Assembly (NCBI GenBank): GCA_934512105.1
Contig: CAKSWQ010000015.1
Span: 1 to 42,204, forward strand
Length of the DNA stretch: 42,204 bases
Direction: 5' to 3'
Source: an uncultured Faecalibacterium sp.
GTDB taxonomy: Bacteria > Bacillota > Clostridia > Oscillospirales > Ruminococcaceae
The stretch's first letter is position 1. Every line of letters begins with the position of its first letter. Under the pieces are notes generated by a model. It ran no database searches, had not been told where the DNA came from, and was given only the letters and a program-made list of their open reading frames with translations. Shown piece by piece: positions 29,932 to 38,563 of the stretch. The position numbers were made by a program, and so were the translations under genes.

Positions 29932-29972
29932 AAGAGTATTCGAGTTTTTTGTCATTTGCAACGGAGGGCCGC

Positions 29973-31331
29973 ATGAAATCGTCCAAGTTTACATCCACAC
30001 CCCTGTTTCCACGGCAGGCGCTGGTGGCGCTGCTGCTGCCGCTGATCGCGGAGCAGGCGTTAAGCGTGACCATTGGTCTGGCGGATACCCTGATGGTATC
30101 CTCGGTGGGCGAAGCCGCCGTGTCCGGCGTAAGCCTTGTGGACAGCTTCAACACCCTGATGATCCAGATCATGAGCGCGCTGGCCACCGGCGGCGCGGTG
30201 GTCACCAGCCAGTATATCGGCCATCAGGAGCCAAAAAACGCCAAGGCGGCGGCTGCACAGATCCTGTTCGTGCTGTCCAGCTTCAGCGTGTTGGTGGCGG
30301 CGGTGGTCATCGGCGGGCGGCACGCCATCCTGCGGGGCATCTTCGGCTCTATTGACGCGGACGTGATGCACTACGCCGAGACCTACTTCCTGCTTTCGGC
30401 GCTGAGTTACCCCTTCATCGGCCTGTACAACGCCGGTGCGGCGCTGTTCCGGGCCCAGGGCAACAGCAAGATCAGTATGCTGTCCAGTCTGGTGATGAAC
30501 GTGGTGAACATCGGCGGCAACGCGGTGCTGATCTACGGCTTCGGCATGGGGGTCATGGGCGCGGCGCTGGCCAGCCTTGTGTCCCGCGCCATTGCCTGCG
30601 CGGTGGTGCTGTATCTGCTGCAAAAGCCGGACTGCGCCCTGCGGGTGGACAGCCTGCGGGCGATGGCCCCGAACGGCGGGCTGATCCGGCGCATCCTGCG
30701 GGTGGGCATCCCCGCCGGTATCGAGAACGGCATGTTCCAGATCGGCAAGCTGTCGGTCTCCAGCCTGACCTCCACCCTTGGCACGGCGGCCATTGCCGCC
30801 AACGCGGTGGCAAATACCACCACCACCTTTCTGAACATCCCCGCCAACGCCGTGGGCATGGCTGCCCTGACCGTGGTAGGCCAGTGTCTGGGCGCGGGCG
30901 AAAAGGAGCAGGCGGTGTACTACTCCCGCCGCCTGATGCTGACCGCCTACTGCGGCGCGTGGGTGATGAACCTGTCGGCCTTCTTCTTTGCCAACCGGTT
31001 CGCGGTGTCCCTGTTCAACCTCTCGCCGGAGGCACAGGCCATGGCGCTGGACATCATGGTGTGGTTCAACATCGTTTCCCTGTTCGTGTGGCCGTCCAGC
31101 TTTACCCTGCCCAACATCCTGCGCGCCGCCGGTGACGCCCGGTTTACCATGACCGTGAGCATCGTGTCCATGTGGGCGTTCCGGGTGGGCTTCTGCTATC
31201 TGGTCGTGCTGTGCTTCGGCGGCGGGCTGCTGAGCATCTGGATGGGTATGTATCTGGACTGGGTGTTCCGCTCGCTGTGCTTCTACCTGCGCTTCCGCCG
31301 GGGCAGCTGGCTGGAGCAGAGTGTGATCTGA
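29973..31331 (+). CDS. MATE-family multidrug or metabolite exporter
   Basis: 452 aa with twelve predicted membrane helices in two similar halves. MATE proteins export cationic drugs or metabolites using Na+ or H+ gradients. The N-terminal half has LLLPLIAEQALSVTIGLADTLMVSSVGEAAVSGVSL, the typical first repeat, and PLSYPFIGLYNAGAALFRAQGNSK-like sequence in TM5. ATG 29973 follows ACGGAGGG; the TTG eight codons earlier overlaps the leader. The substrate cannot be read from the sequence. Confidence 0.92.
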   Translation: MKSSKFTSTPLFPRQALVALLLPLIAEQALSVTIGLADTLMVSSVGEAAVSGVSLVDSFNTLMIQIMSALATGGAVVTSQYIGHQEPKNAKAAAAQILFVLSSFSVLVAAVVIGGRHAILRGIFGSIDADVMHYAETYFLLSALSYPFIGLYNAGAALFRAQGNSKISMLSSLVMNVVNIGGNAVLIYGFGMGVMGAALASLVSRAIACAVVLYLLQKPDCALRVDSLRAMAPNGGLIRRILRVGIPAGIENGMFQIGKLSVSSLTSTLGTAAIAANAVANTTTTFLNIPANAVGMAALTVVGQCLGAGEKEQAVYYSRRLMLTAYCGAWVMNLSAFFFANRFAVSLFNLSPEAQAMALDIMVWFNIVSLFVWPSSFTLPNILRAAGDARFTMTVSIVSMWAFRVGFCYLVVLCFGGGLLSIWMGMYLDWVFRSLCFYLRFRRGSWLEQSVI

Positions 31332-31345
31332 TCCGATTTGATCTC

Positions 31346-31381
31346 AGGACAAAGGAATGTCTGCGGACGCTCCTTTGTCCT
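31346..31381 (+). terminator. Terminator of the first MATE gene, a 16-4-16 hairpin
   Basis: Arm AGGACAAAGGAATGTC pairs with GACGCTCCTTTGTCCT (one mismatch, one G-T pair), loop TGCG, followed by ATTTTTAT. Confidence 0.85.
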
Positions 31382-31423
31382 ATTTTTATAGCAGAACCAC
31401 AGTTATAAATGCTTTGGGGGACG

Positions 31424-31549
31424 AACCCTCTCAGGCGCTGCGCGCCAGCTCCCCCGAAGGGGGAGCTTTTTAGCGTCTACCGGTCAGCAGCAATAAAGCT
31501 CTCCCTTCGGGAGAGCTGGCAAAGCCGTAAGGCTTTGACTGAGAGGGTT
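31424..31549. repeat. Modular repeat, C-type copy
   Basis: AACCCTCTCAG, hairpin GGCGC-tgc-GCGCC, AGCTCCCCCGAAGGGGGAGCT, a TACCGGTCAGCAGCAAT core, AGCTCTCCCTTCGGGAGAGCT, hairpin AAAGCC-gtaa-GGCTTT and GACTGAGAGGGTT. The ends are inverted. 31550-31697 shows nothing else. Confidence 0.78.
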
Positions 31550-31697
31550 TTGCACAACAGTCTTTTACAAATATTTTTGCTTCAGATGCAGGAAACCGCC
31601 GCTTTGAAACGTATTATCAGCAGCAGAACGATGGTATTTTTTTACAGGTTCCACAAATTATTCGCGCCGCAATTGACAAAGTTTTCACCTTTCGTTC

Positions 31698-31726
31698 TTG
31701 CAATCTTCATCGTTCGGGCGTATAAT
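31698..31726 (+). promoter_or_regulatory. Promoter of the PAP2 gene
   Basis: TTGCAA (31698-31703), 17-bp spacer, TATAAT (31721-31726). Confidence 0.75.
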
Positions 31727-31773
31727 TTCTCAATGCTATCAAGTTCTGCTCTTCTGCAAAAGGAGGCTATTCT

Positions 31774-32430
31774 ATGAAACGCAGCTGGCTTGCGCGCCAC
31801 CCTGTTGGGTTCATGGCGCTGTATACTATATTTTATCTTTCCGTTTTTCACCATCTGGAGGCAAACGTCCCTCTGCGCAGCATTCTGGTGCACTGCCGTC
31901 TGGACGATCTGATCCCTTTCTGCAAATATGCGGTGATCCCCTACTTTGCATGGTTTTTGTGGATCCCCTTCACCCTGTTCTATCTGCTGTGGAAGGCCCC
32001 GCGTGAGGACTTCTGGCGGCTGTGCCTGCCGCTGTTCTCCGGCATGACCCTCGCACTGGCCTGCTACGCGGTGCTGCCCACGGCGCTGGATCTGCGCCCC
32101 TACTGGGTGCCGGGCAGCGACATCTTTGCGCAGACCGTGCGCTTTTTGTACCGCACCGACACCGCCACCAACGTCTGCCCGTCCATCCATGTGTTCAACT
32201 CGGTAACGCTGCTGCTGGCGTACTACCGCAGCCATATCTTTGAGGCACCCCGCCGCCGCTGGATGCGTCCCGCAGCCGCTGTGCTGTGCGTTTCCATCGT
32301 CTGCTCCACCGTGCTGCTCAAGCAGCACAGCTGCATTGATGTGGCCTTGGGTGCGCTGCTGGCACTGGTGCTGGACAGCGCCTTTACCGCCGTCGAGCGC
32401 AGCCAGCTGCCGCAGGTGCGGAGAGCATAA
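31774..32430 (+). CDS. PAP2-superfamily membrane phosphatase
   Basis: 218 aa, about five to six membrane segments. The phosphatase motifs are CPSIHVFNS (C2, with the catalytic-site histidine) and KQHSCIDVALG (C3, H and D). The C1 block is less clear, around LRPYWVPGSD. Members remove phosphate from lipid phosphates or diphosphates, for example phosphatidate or undecaprenyl diphosphate. ATG 31774 follows AAAAGGAGG. It is a single-gene unit, followed by an inverted copy of the pseudoknot repeat. Confidence 0.85.
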   Translation: MKRSWLARHPVGFMALYTIFYLSVFHHLEANVPLRSILVHCRLDDLIPFCKYAVIPYFAWFLWIPFTLFYLLWKAPREDFWRLCLPLFSGMTLALACYAVLPTALDLRPYWVPGSDIFAQTVRFLYRTDTATNVCPSIHVFNSVTLLLAYYRSHIFEAPRRRWMRPAAAVLCVSIVCSTVLLKQHSCIDVALGALLALVLDSAFTAVERSQLPQVRRA

Positions 32431-32466
32431 AAGCTCTTTTTCGGCAGCGCTCCCGCCGCGAGGGAC

Positions 32467-32580
32467 GATTTTGAATGCCCTCCGCGCTGCTCTGGGCATA
32501 ATCAGCGGAATTATCATTTTTATTTTGGCTTCCAAAAAGTCTGCGGACTTTTTGGAAGCTTTTTTTCACGGATGGGGTAA
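32467..32580 (-). repeat. Structured repeat with variable hairpin and pseudoknot, copy 3 (inverted)
   Basis: Read on the minus strand: 5' box TTACCCCATCCGTGAAAA; hairpin at 32526-32561 (inner 14 bp CTTCCAAAAAGTC-type arm, loop CGCA on this strand); A/T stretch; pseudoknot TCCGC (32505-32509), ATGCCC (32494-32499), GCGGA (32481-32485), GGGCAT (32475-32480); end box CAAAATCGTC. No minus-strand gene follows, so it is not tied to a downstream start. Confidence 0.72.
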
Positions 32581-32703
32581 CCCTCTCAGTCACGCCTTTC
32601 GGCGTGCCAGCTCCCCCGAAGGGGGAGCTTTTTGCCATCTTCCGGTCAGAAGCATACAAGCTCCCCCTTTGGGGGAGCTGGCGCGTTAGCGCCTGAGAGG
32701 GTT
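32579..32703. repeat. Modular repeat, C-type copy
   Basis: AACCCTCTCAGTC, hairpin CACGCC-ttt-CGGCGTG, CCAGCTCCCCCGAAGGGGGAGCT, a TTCCGGTCAGAAGCATA core, AGCTCCCCC...GGGGGAGCT, GGCGCGTTAGCGCC and CTGAGAGGGTT. It abuts copy 3 of the pseudoknot repeat. Confidence 0.78.
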
Positions 32704-32707
32704 TCGT

Positions 32708-32732
32708 CCCGCCTGCCCGGCGGGCTTTTTTC
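32708..32732 (+). terminator. Terminator before the jet operon
   Basis: CCCGCC, TGCCC loop, GGCGGG, then CTTTTTT. It isolates the jet operon from upstream transcription. Confidence 0.7.
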
Positions 32733-32739
32733 CGCCTTT

Positions 32740-32770
32740 TTGTGACAAATCCCGCCCGCTGTGGTACAAT
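32740..32770 (+). promoter_or_regulatory. Candidate promoter of jetABC
   Basis: TTGTGA (32740-32745) and TACAAT (32765-32770) with a long 19-bp spacer. The leader is about 30 nt. Confidence 0.45.
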
Positions 32771-32806
32771 AAAAGGGTATCGAACCAAGACAGAAAGGAC
32801 GTTTCC

Positions 32807-34237
32807 ATGCAGCTGTTTGAACTGGTCAGCCCGCGGCTGTTCCGCCCGCTGGCGGGGCCCAACCGGGCGTTTTATGCAGAGCTTTTGCTGCTGCTCTGGG
32901 AGGAGTGCCGCCATACGGCAGATTACAGCATTTCCCGCGCCGAAGCCGTCTCCCGCACCGAGGATTATTTTGCCGCGCTGGCAAAGCCGCTGGCGCTGGA
33001 CGCCGACGGCGCGGGCGATGAGGACGAGCAGCCCACCCGCGACCCCCACACGCTGGCGGTGGGCTTTCTGCTGCGTCTGCGCCGCACCGGCTGGCTGGAA
33101 GAGCAGCCCGGCAGCTACGAAAGTGAGCCCACCCTTGCCTTTATGCCGGAGGTCACCCCGCTGCTGGACGCGCTGGAAGAAATTTTGAACCCCCGGGTGG
33201 TCACCTACACCGGCAAGCTGTATAAGGCGTGGCAGCTGCTGGGCAGCATCGGGCAGGAAAAAAGCCCCTACGAGAACGTGCTGCGGGAGGTGGCGGCAGA
33301 CCTTGAGACGTTGAACAAGTCTCTGCGTGCCCTCAACGCTTCCATCGGGCATTATATCGACCGCCTTACCCATAACCGCACCCCGCAGGAGGTGCTGGAA
33401 CTGTTCGACCAGTACGAGGAAAAAGTGGTGGCGGCGGCCTATCATCGATTCAAAACCAGCGATAACCTGTTCAATTACCGTGCCTATCTGGAAGAGCAGC
33501 TGGACGACTGCGAGCAGAACTATCTGCCCCGTCTGGCGCTGGACTACGCCCGGGTGGAGCGCTGCGCCCCCGGCGAAGCTGCACCCCGGGTGCGTGCCCT
33601 CATCCAGCAGCAGCGGGACGCGCTGGAAGAGATGAGCACCCTGATGAAACAGATCGACGCCAGCCACATCCGCTACCGCAAGCGGGCGGTGCAGCGGGCA
33701 CAGTTTTTGCTGCTGAGCGACCGCTCGGCGCAGGGCAGCGTCACCGCCCTGCTGCGCCGCTATGCGGAGGAGATCCGCAGCCCGGAGCAGCTGTTTGAGC
33801 CGGACGACGGCCCGGTGGCAGCGCGGCTGCACCTGTACCCGGCGGCAGTGTTCGGCGCAAAGCCGCTGTATCCCCCCGCCGCGCCCCGCACCGAAGCGCC
33901 CCTTGCCCCGGTGCGCACCGAGCCCCTTGACCCCGAACGGCTGCGGCAGGAGCAGCAGCTGCTGCTGGATTACGCCCGCCTTGCCGTCACCGAGGAAAAC
34001 GTGGCGCTGCTGGCGCAGCAGGCATTGGCTGCCCGCCCGCAGGTGAACGCTTCCACCCTTGTGGAGGAATACCCGAGCGACTTTACAGGCATCATCGGCC
34101 TGCACACCTATTCCCAGTCGCCGCACCGGGAGTATGAGATCACCCTGACCGGAAACTGGGTGGAGCGCGGCGGCTTCCGGTTTCAGGATTTTGTCCTGAC
34201 CCGCCGCAAGGAGGTAAACACGGATGGCAACCATTGA
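32807..34237 (+). CDS. jetA: Wadjet type II JetA-like protein (DUF5716 family), MukF/kleisin role
   Basis: 476 aa. JetA is the kleisin-like subunit of Wadjet, a condensin-related system that recognises and destroys small circular DNA such as plasmids. The N-terminus MQLFELVSPRLFRPLAGPNRAFY, the winged-helix-rich first 120 residues, a long helical middle (VLREVAADLETLNKSLRALNASI) and a C-terminal small domain fit the type II family. ATG 32807 follows AGAAAGGA. It overlaps jetB by 14 bp, so expression is coupled. The call rests on family resemblance together with the two following genes. Confidence 0.88.
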   Translation: MQLFELVSPRLFRPLAGPNRAFYAELLLLLWEECRHTADYSISRAEAVSRTEDYFAALAKPLALDADGAGDEDEQPTRDPHTLAVGFLLRLRRTGWLEEQPGSYESEPTLAFMPEVTPLLDALEEILNPRVVTYTGKLYKAWQLLGSIGQEKSPYENVLREVAADLETLNKSLRALNASIGHYIDRLTHNRTPQEVLELFDQYEEKVVAAAYHRFKTSDNLFNYRAYLEEQLDDCEQNYLPRLALDYARVERCAPGEAAPRVRALIQQQRDALEEMSTLMKQIDASHIRYRKRAVQRAQFLLLSDRSAQGSVTALLRRYAEEIRSPEQLFEPDDGPVAARLHLYPAAVFGAKPLYPPAAPRTEAPLAPVRTEPLDPERLRQEQQLLLDYARLAVTEENVALLAQQALAARPQVNASTLVEEYPSDFTGIIGLHTYSQSPHREYEITLTGNWVERGGFRFQDFVLTRRKEVNTDGNH

Positions 34238-34832
34238 TCTGCTGGAAGAGACCGCAAACTATCTGCTTAACCACTGCTTCGTGCTGGGCTGCGTAGAGGA
34301 ACAGCGGGCAAAATATCTGTATATTCAGGATCACCTCAACGAGGTGCGCGCGGTGTTCAAACCGCTGGGCTACGCGGTGCTTTTGTACCCCGCGCCCATG
34401 CAGGCGGCGGCGCTGGTCAACGAGCACGAGGGCAGTCAGGCACGACTGCTCAAGTACGAAAGCATCCTGCTGCTGGTGCTGCGGCTTTTGTACCTGCAAA
34501 AGCGGGAAAGCCTTGCCGCCAGCGCAGACGAGGTGCTGGTGACCGTGGAAGAGGTGCAGGCAGAGCTGCAAAAGATGAACCTGCCCCGCAAGCTGGACCA
34601 GCAAACGCTGGAAAAGCTCATGCGCACCCTGCGCCGGTACAATCTGGCGCGTCCGGTGGGGCGGCTTTCCGGGCTGGACAGCCGCATTGAGGTGTTCCCC
34701 ACGGTGCTGCTGGCGCTGCCGGACGCCGACCTTGCGGATGCTGCCGCGGAGAGCGCCCGCACCCGCACTGAGCTTGGTCTGTACGAGCGCCCGGAGGGCG
34801 CAGACGCCGAAGCAGGGGAGGTGGAAGCATGA
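34224..34832 (+). CDS. jetB: Wadjet JetB-like protein (DUF4194), MukE role
   Basis: 202 aa. JetB is the MukE-like KITE subunit that bridges kleisin and the SMC-like ATPase. The N-terminal half has NYLLNHCFVLGCVEEQRAKYLYI, and the middle QARLLKYESILLLVLRLLYLQKRE followed by VTVEEVQAEL matches the DUF4194 winged-helix pattern. The C-terminal 35 residues are acidic and low in complexity. It starts inside jetA and its stop overlaps the jetC start as ATGA (34829-34832), a tight operon. Confidence 0.9.
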   Translation: MATIDLLEETANYLLNHCFVLGCVEEQRAKYLYIQDHLNEVRAVFKPLGYAVLLYPAPMQAAALVNEHEGSQARLLKYESILLLVLRLLYLQKRESLAASADEVLVTVEEVQAELQKMNLPRKLDQQTLEKLMRTLRRYNLARPVGRLSGLDSRIEVFPTVLLALPDADLADAAAESARTRTELGLYERPEGADAEAGEVEA

Positions 34833-37800
34833 TCGAACTCAAGCGCCTGAAACTCATCAACTGGCACAACTTTGAAAATACCACCTTCGACTGCGCCCGC
34901 CTGACCTATATGATCGGCGTGAACGCCGTGGGCAAGACCACCATTCTGGACGCCATCCGCTACTGCCTGACCACCAACCGCAACTTCAATGCGCTGGGCA
35001 ATAAAAAGAGCGGACGCACCCTGCAGGGCTCTGTCCACGCCAAGCAGCGCGGCGAAAACGCCTACCGCCGCCCGGGGCATACCGTGGCTTACATCGGGGC
35101 AGAGTTCTGGGATAGCGTCAAGCACACCAGCTTTGTCATCGCGGTGCGGGTGGAGTCCGAGGGCCCCATGCAGGAGCTGCACCCCGGCGACCAGACGTGG
35201 TATATCTCGGAGGACGGCATCACGCTGGAACAGCTGCCCTTCATCGACCCGCGCACCGGTGCGCCCAGCGCCAAGGAGGACTTCAAGCCCGCCGAAGGGC
35301 GGCTTTCCTACACCCGCAGCCCCAGCGAAGCGCGGGACAGAATATGCCGTGCACTGGGCATCGGACGCGCAGCCAGCCCGCTGGGCAAAAAGTTCAACGA
35401 GGTGTTCCAGATGGGCACCAGCATGGATGAGATCCCGAATTTCCGGGAGTTTCTGTATCAGTACATCCTGCCCCAGCCGGAGCTGGACTTGGAAGCTTTG
35501 CAGGGTGACCGTTTGGAGCTGGAAAATCTGCACGCCGTGCTGGCCGAAGCCCAGACCCGCGCCGACGCGCTGGACGAGATCGTCCGCTTTGGCCGCGAAG
35601 CCACCGAGAAGCAGACCGAAGCCCTTGTGAACCGGGGCGCCGCCCTGCTGGCACGGGCTGCTGCCGATGCCGGCGAAAAGGCTGTCTGGCAGGAGCGGGT
35701 GGACGCCGGACGCCGCCAGCAGGAGACGCTGCGCACCCGCTACGCCGAGGCCAAGACTGCCGAAGCGGAAGCCCGCCGCGCCTACCTGACCGCCCACAGC
35801 GCCGCCGGTGCCAGCGGCGAGGGACGCGCACTGGATGCCCTCAGCGAGGAACTGGCGCACCGGCAGACCGCACTGGATGCCGCCGCCCGCAAGGCTGACA
35901 GCGCCGAAAAGGCCGCCGAAAAGACCGGCAACCTGCTGGCGGTGCTGCGCCGCAGCGGCTTTGCCGCCGGGCAGAAGATGGCCGACCTGACCCCGGACAC
36001 CCTGCCGGCCCTGACCGACTGGCTGACCGCACAGGAAAAGCCGCTGGAAGAAGCCTATTTTACCGCCCGGCAGCACACCGCCGCCCTGCAGCGGCAGCAG
36101 ACCGAGAAGCGCGCCGAACTGGACGCCGTGTCCGGCGGCAAGTGGGTATACCCCCACGGGGACGCCGCCACCCGGGTGCGGGACGCCGTGAACGCCGAGC
36201 TGAAAAGCCGGGGCATGGAGCCGGACGCCCGCATCTTCTGCGAGCTGCTGAACGTGGAGGACGAGAGCTGGCAGGACTGCGTGGAAGCCTGTCTGGGCGA
36301 CCGCCGGTTCGATATCCTTGTGCCGCCCGCCCACTACGCCGCCGCCAAGAGCGCCTTTGTGGCGCTGAAGGACAAGGTGGGCCCCATCAGCCTGCTGGAC
36401 ACCCCGGGTCTGCGCAAGGCCAACCGCCGCGCCGACACCGCCCCCGCCGACAGTCTGGCGGCACAGGTCACAAGTGAAAACCCGCTTGCCGCGCAGTACG
36501 CCGACACCATCCTGCGCCGCATCGTCTGCTGCGACACCCCCGACACGCTGGAAAACTACCCCGACAGCGCCACCCGGGATCTTCTGCGCCACCACCCCTT
36601 CCGCTTGGAGCGTCTGCGCGCCCCGCAGCGCTATATCGGTCTGGAAGCCCGCCGCGCCCGTGCCGGGGCGCTGGCAGGGGAGATGAACGCCCTTGCCGAG
36701 GAGGTGCGCGCCGCCGCGCAGACCGAGCAGAACCTGAAAGCCGCGTACAGCCAGTACCAGACCCTTTTGCGCGGGACTGCGCTGGAAGAGCTTGCCGCTT
36801 TGTGGGACGCCCGCGCCGCCCTGACCGCCGCCCGCGCGGCGGTGGAGGAACAGGCCGCAAAGCTGGCCGAGTGCCGCGAGAACCCCCTATTGCAGCAGCT
36901 GTACAAGGAGGAAGAGGTGCGCGAAGCCGCATGGGAAGCCGCTCGCACCGCCGTGGAGCAGACCGGCGGCGACCTGCGCGTGTGCGAAAAACAGATCGCT
37001 TCCTGTGAGGCAGAGCAGCAAAAGGCGGTGGACACCGCCGAAAAGAGCACACAGGCCGCCGGGAGCTTTTTTGCCGCCCACCCGCTGGTGGAGCCGCTCT
37101 CCCGCAGCCGTCAGCAGGCGCTGACCGGGCCGGACAAATCCCCCCGCGCCGCCGCGCAGGCCGCCGAAAAGGCACAGGCCAAGCTGGACGATGCCCTGAC
37201 CGTCTACCTGAACAGCACGCTGGAACCGGCGCAGAAGGCCTATAACCAGCGCTATGTCTGCGATTATCCCTTGGGGCTTGCCGGGCTGGAGCAGTACCGC
37301 GCCCAGCACGAAAGCCTTGTGCGCATCGACCTGGAGCGCTACGCCGCCCGCTTGGAGCAGGCGCAGCGGGACTGCAAGGACCGCTTCCGCAAGGATATCC
37401 TGTTCCGCATGAAGGACGATATCTTCAACGCCCGGCGGCAGTTCCGGGAGCTGAACAAGGTCATGGAGCAGCTGACCTACGGCGAGGAGGTCTACCGCTT
37501 TGAACTGGAGCCCAGCCGCGACCCGCAGCTGGCGGCGTTCTATCAGGTCATTGTGGACAAGGGCAACCAGCAGATGACCGAGGGCGATTCTCTGGACAAC
37601 CTTGCCGCCACCGCCGACCCTGCCTACGAGCGTCAGGTGGATGAACTGATGGAAAAGATCATGGCAGACGTGGACGAGAACACCCGCGCCCGGCAGGAGG
37701 GACGCACCGCCGCCGGTGCCACCCTTTCGGACTATGTGGACTACCGCACCTATCTGGATTACGATATCAAGGTGACCAATCAGGTCACCGGGCAGCAGGC

Positions 37801-38131
37801 GTATCTTTCCCGCGTCAGCCGCGATTCCTCCGGCGGCGAGAATCAGGCACCCTTCTATGTGGCCATCTGCGCCAGCCTTTTGCAGATCTACCAGAAGAGC
37901 GAGAACAGCATCCGTCTGGTGCTGCTGGACGAGGCCTTCAGCAAGATGACCAGCGACCGCATCCGCCCCATGATGGAGCTGTTCCGCCGCCTGCAATTGC
38001 AGGTGCTGCTCATCTCCACCGTGGAAAAGAGCACCGCCATCCAGCCCTACTGCGATATCACCTACTCCATCGTCCGCCACGGCGATGCCAACGCCATCGC
38101 GCCCTTTGTCCGCCTTGCGGAGAAGGAATGA
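34829..38131 (+). CDS. jetC: Wadjet JetC-like SMC-family ATPase (MukB/SbcC-like)
   Basis: 1100 aa. JetC is the ATPase that extrudes DNA loops. Walker A is GVNAVGKTT (residues 30-38). A long coiled coil rich in Ala, Glu and Arg spans about residues 230-430 and 620-900, interrupted by a hinge-like globular part with GGKWVYPHGD and ICELLNVED-type sequence. The signature SGGENQ lies at about 1001-1006, Walker B LVLLDEAF at about 1030-1037 and the switch region ISTVEK after it. All ATPase motifs look intact. In known Wadjet operons jetD follows; here it does not. Confidence 0.92.
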   Translation: MIELKRLKLINWHNFENTTFDCARLTYMIGVNAVGKTTILDAIRYCLTTNRNFNALGNKKSGRTLQGSVHAKQRGENAYRRPGHTVAYIGAEFWDSVKHTSFVIAVRVESEGPMQELHPGDQTWYISEDGITLEQLPFIDPRTGAPSAKEDFKPAEGRLSYTRSPSEARDRICRALGIGRAASPLGKKFNEVFQMGTSMDEIPNFREFLYQYILPQPELDLEALQGDRLELENLHAVLAEAQTRADALDEIVRFGREATEKQTEALVNRGAALLARAAADAGEKAVWQERVDAGRRQQETLRTRYAEAKTAEAEARRAYLTAHSAAGASGEGRALDALSEELAHRQTALDAAARKADSAEKAAEKTGNLLAVLRRSGFAAGQKMADLTPDTLPALTDWLTAQEKPLEEAYFTARQHTAALQRQQTEKRAELDAVSGGKWVYPHGDAATRVRDAVNAELKSRGMEPDARIFCELLNVEDESWQDCVEACLGDRRFDILVPPAHYAAAKSAFVALKDKVGPISLLDTPGLRKANRRADTAPADSLAAQVTSENPLAAQYADTILRRIVCCDTPDTLENYPDSATRDLLRHHPFRLERLRAPQRYIGLEARRARAGALAGEMNALAEEVRAAAQTEQNLKAAYSQYQTLLRGTALEELAALWDARAALTAARAAVEEQAAKLAECRENPLLQQLYKEEEVREAAWEAARTAVEQTGGDLRVCEKQIASCEAEQQKAVDTAEKSTQAAGSFFAAHPLVEPLSRSRQQALTGPDKSPRAAAQAAEKAQAKLDDALTVYLNSTLEPAQKAYNQRYVCDYPLGLAGLEQYRAQHESLVRIDLERYAARLEQAQRDCKDRFRKDILFRMKDDIFNARRQFRELNKVMEQLTYGEEVYRFELEPSRDPQLAAFYQVIVDKGNQQMTEGDSLDNLAATADPAYERQVDELMEKIMADVDENTRARQEGRTAAGATLSDYVDYRTYLDYDIKVTNQVTGQQAYLSRVSRDSSGGENQAPFYVAICASLLQIYQKSENSIRLVLLDEAFSKMTSDRIRPMMELFRRLQLQVLLISTVEKSTAIQPYCDITYSIVRHGDANAIAPFVRLAEKE

Positions 38132-38146
38132 AAGAAAGGGCGCGGA

Positions 38147-38515
38147 ATGGAAAAAACAAGACGAGTTGGCGTTCTGACAAAACGTGTGATCGAGCTGCTG
38201 GAATTGGAGTTGCCGGAAGGAAAGGATATTCTTCTTGGCGATTCCAACATTGGGCACATGACAACACGCCATCCTGAGGACTTTGCATTATATGGAGAGT
38301 ACATCCCGGATATTTTAAGAGAACCGGATTATGTGGCACAAAATAAAAAGGATAACTCCATTGAGTATGTCCGGGAAGTGGAAATAGACCATGTGTTTGT
38401 CAAAGTTGCGGTGCGGGTGTCTACAAAAGGACAACTTTTTGCAAGGTCGGTTTACAGATTGAATCCAAATCGTGTCCGCAGCTTTATCGACAAGGGAAAT
38501 TTGAAAAAATATTGA
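38147..38515 (+). CDS. Small PBECR-like (barnase/EndoU/colicin E5/RelE-fold) nuclease candidate
   Basis: 122 aa, 15 bp after jetC. The pattern GHMTTRHPEDFALYGEYI, then ILREPDYVAQNKKDNSIEYV, then VFVKVAVRVS and SVYRLNPNRVRSFIDKGNLKKY resembles phage-type BECR nuclease domains (PBECR families), with H40-like and R/H residues, a PDY turn and a final positively charged strand-helix. If correct it is probably a ribonuclease. It is much more AT-rich than jetABC, which suggests a separate origin. A GAAAGGGCG site precedes ATG 38147. The family assignment is by eye; toxin, Wadjet effector or unrelated cargo are all possible. Confidence 0.6.
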   Translation: MEKTRRVGVLTKRVIELLELELPEGKDILLGDSNIGHMTTRHPEDFALYGEYIPDILREPDYVAQNKKDNSIEYVREVEIDHVFVKVAVRVSTKGQLFARSVYRLNPNRVRSFIDKGNLKKY

Positions 38516-38529
38516 CGAGTTATCGCGTG

Positions 38530-38557
38530 TTGACATTTTGGGCTCCTATGGTATAAT
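38530..38557 (+). promoter_or_regulatory. Promoter of the orphan RNA
   Basis: TTGACA (38530-38535), 16-bp spacer, TATAAT (38552-38557): full consensus hexamers, 15 bp after the nuclease stop codon. Confidence 0.85.
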
Positions 38558-38563
38558 AATAGT

